Shown: one piece after another, positions 60,953 through 64,000 of the stretch
Layout: each line of letters starts with the position of its first letter
Position numbering within the stretch: the first letter of the stretch is position 1
From: Paenibacillus farraposensis
GTDB lineage: Bacteria > Bacillota > Bacilli > Paenibacillales > Paenibacillaceae
Assembly: GCF_020736845.1 (NCBI RefSeq)
Contig: NZ_JAFFQR010000112.1
Coordinates: 624,218-688,217, forward strand
Reading direction: 5' to 3'
DNA: 64,000 nucleotides
Notes under the pieces: generated by a model
What the model was told of the DNA's origin: nothing
Database searches by the model: none
Seen by the model: the letters and a program-made list of their open reading frames with translations, nothing else
Program-made: the position numbers and the translations under genes

Positions 60953-60981
60953 ATTATATTACGAACATATGTTCCATTCAA
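60953..60981 (-). promoter_or_regulatory. LexA-controlled promoter of yolD
   Basis: On the minus strand TTGAAT, 17-bp spacer, TATAAT. The spacer carries GAACATATGTTC, a perfect 12-bp palindrome that fits the Bacillus LexA/DinR box (CGAAC-N4-GTTCG). Expected to be induced in the SOS response. Confidence 0.85.
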
Positions 60982-61062
60982 GGAAGAAAATAAAATATAG
61001 AAAAATATTCCTAGGTCTGATAGACTATGCCCATAGAAATTGATTATTTAGGGGGAGAAAAG

Positions 61063-61734
61063 TTGAAGAAAACGTTAAGTTTAACAGTTGCAGCTATCGC
61101 AGCAGTTACCCTGCTTGCTGGGTGTGGAACTGACAAAACCGCTATAAAGGACGAAACTCCTACACAGGCAAAAGTAGAAAGTCAGCCAGCTAAGGAAACG
61201 TCTAATGCTGAACCTGCGACTACTAAAGAAGGGGCTGCGCCTGTTGAAGCAGAGAAAAAGCCTGACGACATTTGGACATATTATAACGATGCAAAATGGT
61301 CTGACACGTGGAATGGTGTTAAATCTAGTATAGAAAAAGTAGTAGTAACGGATCGCGCCCCTAAAAAAGAGGACCCGAACGATTTCACTGCATCTGCTGT
61401 TGGGGGAAAATTTAAAATTGAGTATACGACTGCTGTTGGGGTAAAATTTAAAATTGAGAATACGACCAAAAACTTATACACCACTTATCCCGATAAAGCC
61501 GAGCTTGTTACATCTACGGGTGAACAAGTTCAAGCCGATATGGTAATATCCGATCACATCGGCGGCGAGATTGAAGAAGGCGTTATTAAAGACGGAATCA
61601 TTTTTTGGTTTTTAAAACCCGGCCATGCTTCAGATATCAAGTGGATTAAAATGAAATGGTATGTAACCGAAGGTGACGGACTAGGCATGAACCAAAAACG
61701 AAAAGAATATTCAGTCAAACTTGAGCTTAAATAA
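61063..61734 (+). CDS. Lipoprotein with internal duplication (223 aa)
   Basis: Begins with TTG 61063 after GGGGGAG. A lipoprotein signal peptide MKKTLSLTVAAIAAVTLLAG ends at a LAGC lipobox. A Glu/Ala/Lys/Thr-rich linker (to ~75) leads to a beta-sandwich-like domain (WSDTWNGVKSSIEKVVVTDR, EIEEGVIKDGIIFWFLKPGH, WIKMKWYV) similar in pattern to DUF4352-type cell-surface domains. A 36-bp tandem duplication repeats a GGKFKIEYTT-type strand. It is divergent from yolD. Function unknown. Confidence 0.75.
   Translation: MKKTLSLTVAAIAAVTLLAGCGTDKTAIKDETPTQAKVESQPAKETSNAEPATTKEGAAPVEAEKKPDDIWTYYNDAKWSDTWNGVKSSIEKVVVTDRAPKKEDPNDFTASAVGGKFKIEYTTAVGVKFKIENTTKNLYTTYPDKAELVTSTGEQVQADMVISDHIGGEIEEGVIKDGIIFWFLKPGHASDIKWIKMKWYVTEGDGLGMNQKRKEYSVKLELK
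61396..61467 (+). repeat. 36-bp tandem duplication inside the lipoprotein gene
   Basis: Two adjacent 36-bp units (61396-61431 and 61432-61467) encode near-identical AVGGKFKIEYTT and AVGVKFKIENTT segments, with a few substitutions. In frame, so the protein gains a 12-residue repeat. Confidence 0.9.
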
Positions 61735-61736
61735 AA

Positions 61737-61768
61737 ACAACCCCGGAGCAATCCGGGGTTTAATTTTG
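61737..61768 (+). terminator. Terminator of the lipoprotein gene
   Basis: CCCCGGA pairs with TCCGGGG around GCAA, followed by TTTAATTTT. Confidence 0.85.
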
Positions 61769-61780
61769 TAGGATATCCAA

Positions 61781-61810
61781 TTGCCATGAATAAACGTTGT
61801 ATGTTACCAT
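61781..61810 (+). promoter_or_regulatory. Candidate promoter of an antisense antitoxin RNA
   Basis: TTGCCA, 18-bp spacer, TACCAT, pointing to the plus strand toward the 3' end of the holin-like toxin gene. Confidence 0.55.
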
Positions 61811-61816
61811 AAGAAT

Positions 61817-61944
61817 AGAAAAAGGGACCGGTAGCAGCCGATCCCCATGCACGACTTACCGCTATAAGAGCGGTCGGCTCGGGTTTGGGTCAGTGAAATA
61901 GACCGTCTACCTTTGCACAGGGCGGTCTATTTCTTTTTGTTTTG
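61817..61944 (+). ncRNA. Candidate antisense antitoxin RNA (type I TA)
   Basis: From the promoter at 61781-61810 the plus strand runs through ACCGCTATAAGAGCGGT (hairpin) to a terminator made of GAAATAGACCGTC and GGCGGTCTATTTC, then TTTTTG. It overlaps the toxin stop codon and 3' UTR on the opposite strand, as in the TxpA/RatA and BsrG/SR4 pairs. The exact ends are inferred. Confidence 0.55.
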
Positions 61945-62040
61945 GTTCAACGCAATAACAATCGTAACGATTAATCCGATCAACGCTACTAATAGCGTGC
62001 CGAACATCATCATTAATGTCAGAGCATCCTTAACCTCCAC
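61927..62040 (-). CDS. Holin-like type I toxin peptide (37 aa)
   Basis: The peptide (M/V)EVKDALTLMMMFGTLLVAL... ends LNQNKKK and has one membrane span. It matches the Hol_Tox / TxpA-BsrG class of Bacillales type I toxins, which damage the membrane. GTG 62040 lies eight bases after AGGAGG; the ATG two codons upstream is too close. A perfect -10 with an extended TGG lies ~65 bp upstream. Its 3' end overlaps a candidate antisense RNA. Confidence 0.8.
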   Translation of the reverse strand: MEVKDALTLMMMFGTLLVALIGLIVTIVIALNQNKKK

Positions 62041-62106
62041 AGGCATCACCTCCTTTACAGGAGACTAGCCGACCGCCCTATATAGCCGTTTTGTCGCACA
62101 ATCCAG

Positions 62107-62115
62107 ATTATACCA
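62107..62115 (-). promoter_or_regulatory. Extended -10 promoter of the type I toxin
   Basis: On the minus strand TGGTATAAT. No good -35 is seen; the extended -10 may compensate. Confidence 0.6.
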
Positions 62116-62150
62116 CAAAAAAGCTCTAGGTAGGTCTGGAGACTTTACTT

Positions 62151-62540
62151 TTATTTTTCCATTAATTCATTGAATATTTCTCTATCTTCGGAAGTAAAGT
62201 CGGAAATCCGTTTCTTTTGCTCGTATGTGTTGTTACTTGAATCCAATTTGATGAAGCCATTTTCCCCAACCATATATACGATATTTTTTTTTATCTTATA
62301 TGACACAATATTATCAACAGCTTTTTTCGTTGGAGCAGCAAGATGATTAAAAAGTATTAAAGGGTCGCCCGGCCCCCCACTCAAAATTTGAAAAGTCCCG
62401 TCACCAAAATATTCTACGGTATCTGTGCCTTCTGGGTATTTATAGTTCGTATTATCAAAAAAATTTACTAGAAAAATTATAGTAGTAGTTATAACTAGTA
62501 GAGAGACCAAGATCAAAATAAAGATATATCTACGCTTCAT
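62151..62540 (-). CDS. Membrane-anchored hypothetical, possible immunity protein (129 aa)
   Basis: ATG 62540 (MKRRYIFILILVSLLVITTT) gives an N-terminal membrane helix of ~22 residues, then a soluble part with a beta-like pattern (TDTVEYFGDGTFQILSGGPG, KIKKNIVYMVGENGFIKLDS) and a charged helical end. The SD (GAGGTG) lies ten bases upstream, within the end of the preceding gene. No family recognised. Overlap with the large effector-like gene suggests a dedicated immunity or accessory role. Confidence 0.5.
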   Translation of the reverse strand: MKRRYIFILILVSLLVITTTIIFLVNFFDNTNYKYPEGTDTVEYFGDGTFQILSGGPGDPLILFNHLAAPTKKAVDNIVSYKIKKNIVYMVGENGFIKLDSSNNTYEQKKRISDFTSEDREIFNELMEK

Positions 62541-62554
62541 CTGCAATTCACACC

Positions 62555-63742
62555 TCACTTCCAAGCTTTTCTTGTATCAGTTACTGTAACATAAGACGTA
62601 TACTCATTGAGTGTTCCCCATGATTCCATTATATTTGTTAGATTGGCCGCAGCCCAACCGAGTTTGTTGTTCCCAGTAAACATTTGTTTAAAATTAAACT
62701 CGAAATTATATTTATCATAATATATTGTAGTAATTTTCCATTGCCCGTCAACGTAGTTTCCATTTATTTTATAATACATCTTGTGAAAAGCATTATATAA
62801 ATCTTTATCACTTTCTAATCGCGCAGATCCATTATAAGAAAAACTTTTAACTTTTTTACCATTAGCTTCTTTGACTTCATCATTAACTATTGCGATGTGC
62901 TCTTTAGACTTTTTAATTTGCTGCGCCTCATATGACCACTCGTTAAAGTATAAATTTCCTGGTTTGTAATCAAGTGAATGTTGAAGTAAATTGGCTGTGA
63001 TGTTCCCGTACATCTTTCGGGCTATAGGAACAGCTACTGATGTAAATACTTTACGATCAGGATAATGTATTACAGTATCTGTAGATTTCTTTACCTTCTC
63101 TACGCCTCGCACCCAAGTCTTTTCTAGTTCTACCATAGGATTTTCAAACGGTCCAGCATCTAGTTCTACCATAGGATTTTCAAACGGTCCAGCATACACA
63201 GGATATTCAAACGGTCCAGCATACACTAACATATTCTTACTATTTTCCAGCACTTCCTGCGAAACATCAGACTGATCCTGTTCTCTTGTTTCCTTAGGTT
63301 CTACCTGAGGACTGTACTGAATTTTTCCCAATTGATCTTCTTTTTGTTTTAAAACAAGTTCAAACTCAAGAATCTCTTTGCTGGTATCAATCTGTTCTTG
63401 ATACTCATCTACATAAGCGTGTGTAAACGTAATATCTCGGATTGTATTTTCATTTCTAACGATTTGGATATTACATTTGCGATAGTAATCCTCACTATCA
63501 GGTTTATATTCTGTGTTTGCCCATGTATACAGCATGTTGGATTTATCCGCATTGTTTATAACTGAAGGGAGCGAATGAAGCGGAATTTTGCTTCGAATAT
63601 GTAGTGAATGAGTCAAGTTCGGAGACTTAGCTGAAAGATTTATGGAACTATTATTCTTATAAGTAAAACCAATGACCTCACCTCTTACAAACTCGATTGG
63701 TTCACCACCGGATTTGCGTTCTATTCTTAATGAAATGCTCAT
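62555..63742 (-). CDS. Effector-like protein with Hcp/tube-like N-terminus and repeats (395 aa)
   Basis: Residues 1-140 have the layout of an Hcp/phage-tube-like beta barrel (MSISLRIERKSGGEPIEFVR, then IRSKIPLHSLPSVI, YYRKCNIQIVRNENTIRDIT, FTHAYVDEYQEQID). A linker at 141-210 has three AGPFE repeats (175-179, 184-188, 196-200). The C-terminal ~185 residues have DLYNAFHKMYYKINGNYVDG and IYYDKYNFEFNFK, which recalls colicin-M-like toxin ends without matching their catalytic Asp-x-Tyr-Asp. GGAGG precedes the ATG. A membrane protein overlapping its end may be its immunity. Fold calls are inference. Confidence 0.5.
   Translation of the reverse strand: MSISLRIERKSGGEPIEFVRGEVIGFTYKNNSSINLSAKSPNLTHSLHIRSKIPLHSLPSVINNADKSNMLYTWANTEYKPDSEDYYRKCNIQIVRNENTIRDITFTHAYVDEYQEQIDTSKEILEFELVLKQKEDQLGKIQYSPQVEPKETREQDQSDVSQEVLENSKNMLVYAGPFEYPVYAGPFENPMVELDAGPFENPMVELEKTWVRGVEKVKKSTDTVIHYPDRKVFTSVAVPIARKMYGNITANLLQHSLDYKPGNLYFNEWSYEAQQIKKSKEHIAIVNDEVKEANGKKVKSFSYNGSARLESDKDLYNAFHKMYYKINGNYVDGQWKITTIYYDKYNFEFNFKQMFTGNNKLGWAAANLTNIMESWGTLNEYTSYVTVTDTRKAWK
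63123..63220 (-). repeat. Short tandem repeats in the effector-like gene
   Basis: Three copies of a GGACCGTTTGAA-type unit encoding AGPFE, two of them extended by a following NPMVEL-coding part (TTCTACCATAGGATTTTC on plus). The near-identity of two ~33-bp units indicates recent duplication. Confidence 0.85.
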
Positions 63743-63897
63743 TGAAGTAATCTCCTCCGTTAATCTAATCTAGCTCTATAGGAAAAATTTATGAAATTTA
63801 ATTCCCAAATATTAATATATACGAAAAATATTAAATAGTAAACATATTTTCAACGTGGTAAATGGACGACAATTGAGTTTCGTAACCTGTTAGAAAC

Positions 63898-63939
63898 GAT
63901 AAAAGCTCTGCCGACCACGAGGGTAGCAGAGCTTTTTGT
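63898..63939. terminator. Bidirectional terminator
   Basis: AAAGCTCTGC pairs with GCAGAGCTTT, followed by TTGTTTTATTT on plus and TTTATCG on minus. Confidence 0.8.
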
Positions 63940-63940
63940 T

Positions 63941-64000
63941 TTATTTAGAGTATTCACTTACTTCAAACGTCAGGATACGATCATACAGCATGTAGTCCTT
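63941..64000 (-). CDS. C-terminal end of an unknown protein, partial
   Basis: The minus frame from the window edge reads KDYMLYDRILTFEVSEYSK and stops at 63941, followed by a terminator. Only 19 residues are seen; no family can be assigned. Confidence 0.55.
   Translation of the reverse strand, partial: KDYMLYDRILTFEVSEYSK

Larger units (their letters stand above)
57836..64000. mobile_element. Putative integrated element inserted in cpaF, open at right
   Basis: From 57,836 the DNA becomes AT-rich, with phage/plasmid-type small genes (SOS-regulated yolD, holin-like type I toxin, Agr-like module, effector/immunity-like pair). The left junction cuts cpaF. The right end, integrase and second junction are not in the window, so the class of element is unknown. 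Confidence 0.6.

Noticed and set aside
1..64000. CRISPR arrays, rRNA and tRNA genes
   Set aside because: I looked for regular direct repeats and for tRNA arms and saw none that hold up.

Overview
The window reads as a chromosome segment of a Paenibacillus-type Firmicute, probably close to P. polymyxa. The basis is moderate GC, strong Shine-Dalgarno sites, many TTG/GTG starts, SLH domains, a Flp/Tad locus of the Gram-positive type, and core genes (tcyP, lplJ, cobalamin cluster, pgi, tkt, purU, nfo) of the Bacillales type. The species is an inference. No rRNA, tRNA or CRISPR array was seen.

Region 1 (1-13.4 kb, minus strand, open at the left edge) is a phage-tail-like cluster. In transcription order it has two tiny CxxC proteins, a tail-tube-like protein, a tail assembly chaperone with a canonical A AAA AAG -1 frameshift site, a very short tape-measure-like protein, a Dit-like protein ending in an SLH domain, a second SLH-bearing protein, a 1151-aa hub/lysin (M23 plus 3D domains) and a series of fibre/adhesin-like proteins. 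No head genes lie between the tail start and the host gene yhhQ.

Region 2 (13.5-45.7 kb) is mostly host core. It holds yhhQ behind a preQ1-I riboswitch, the cystine carrier tcyP, a broken chemotaxis receptor, and a full lower cobalamin pathway. The cobalamin genes form two units: cobD-cbiB-cobC, and btuF-btuC-btuD-cobT-cobU-cobS-cobQ behind a cobalamin riboswitch with its own terminator. Then follow lplJ, a HAD phosphatase, an EamA exporter divergent from a MocR regulator, a PhnP-like hydrolase, a lone CysA-type ATPase, a yjbQ remnant, tetR, yigZ, pgi, a hydroxyisobutyrate-dehydrogenase-type gene, ppnP, tkt, purU, nfo and an SDR epimerase.

Region 3 (45.7-49.1 kb, AT-rich) is accessory. It has a WXG100-type polymorphic toxin with an HEYQH zincin motif and its immunity candidate, an orphan C-terminal fragment, a decayed lipoprotein gene and a 37-aa membrane peptide.

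Region 4 (49.1-57.8 kb) is a Flp/Tad pilus locus: FHA protein, prepilin peptidase, pseudopilins, Flp pilin, TadC, TadB and the last ~122 codons of cpaF/tadA. The cpaF reading frame stops abruptly at about 57,835.

Region 5 (57.84-64 kb, AT-rich, open at the right edge) looks like an integrated element inside cpaF. It has a candidate small RNA, an Agr-like module (six-to-seven-TM sensor without a kinase, AgrB, an AgrD-like peptide without cysteine, and a tandem LytTR protein without a receiver), an SOS-controlled yolD, a lipoprotein with a 36-bp tandem duplication, a holin-like type I toxin with an antisense RNA candidate, and an effector/immunity-like pair with an Hcp-like N-terminus. The most novel-looking items are the headless SLH-decorated tail cluster and the kinase-less Agr/LytTR module.
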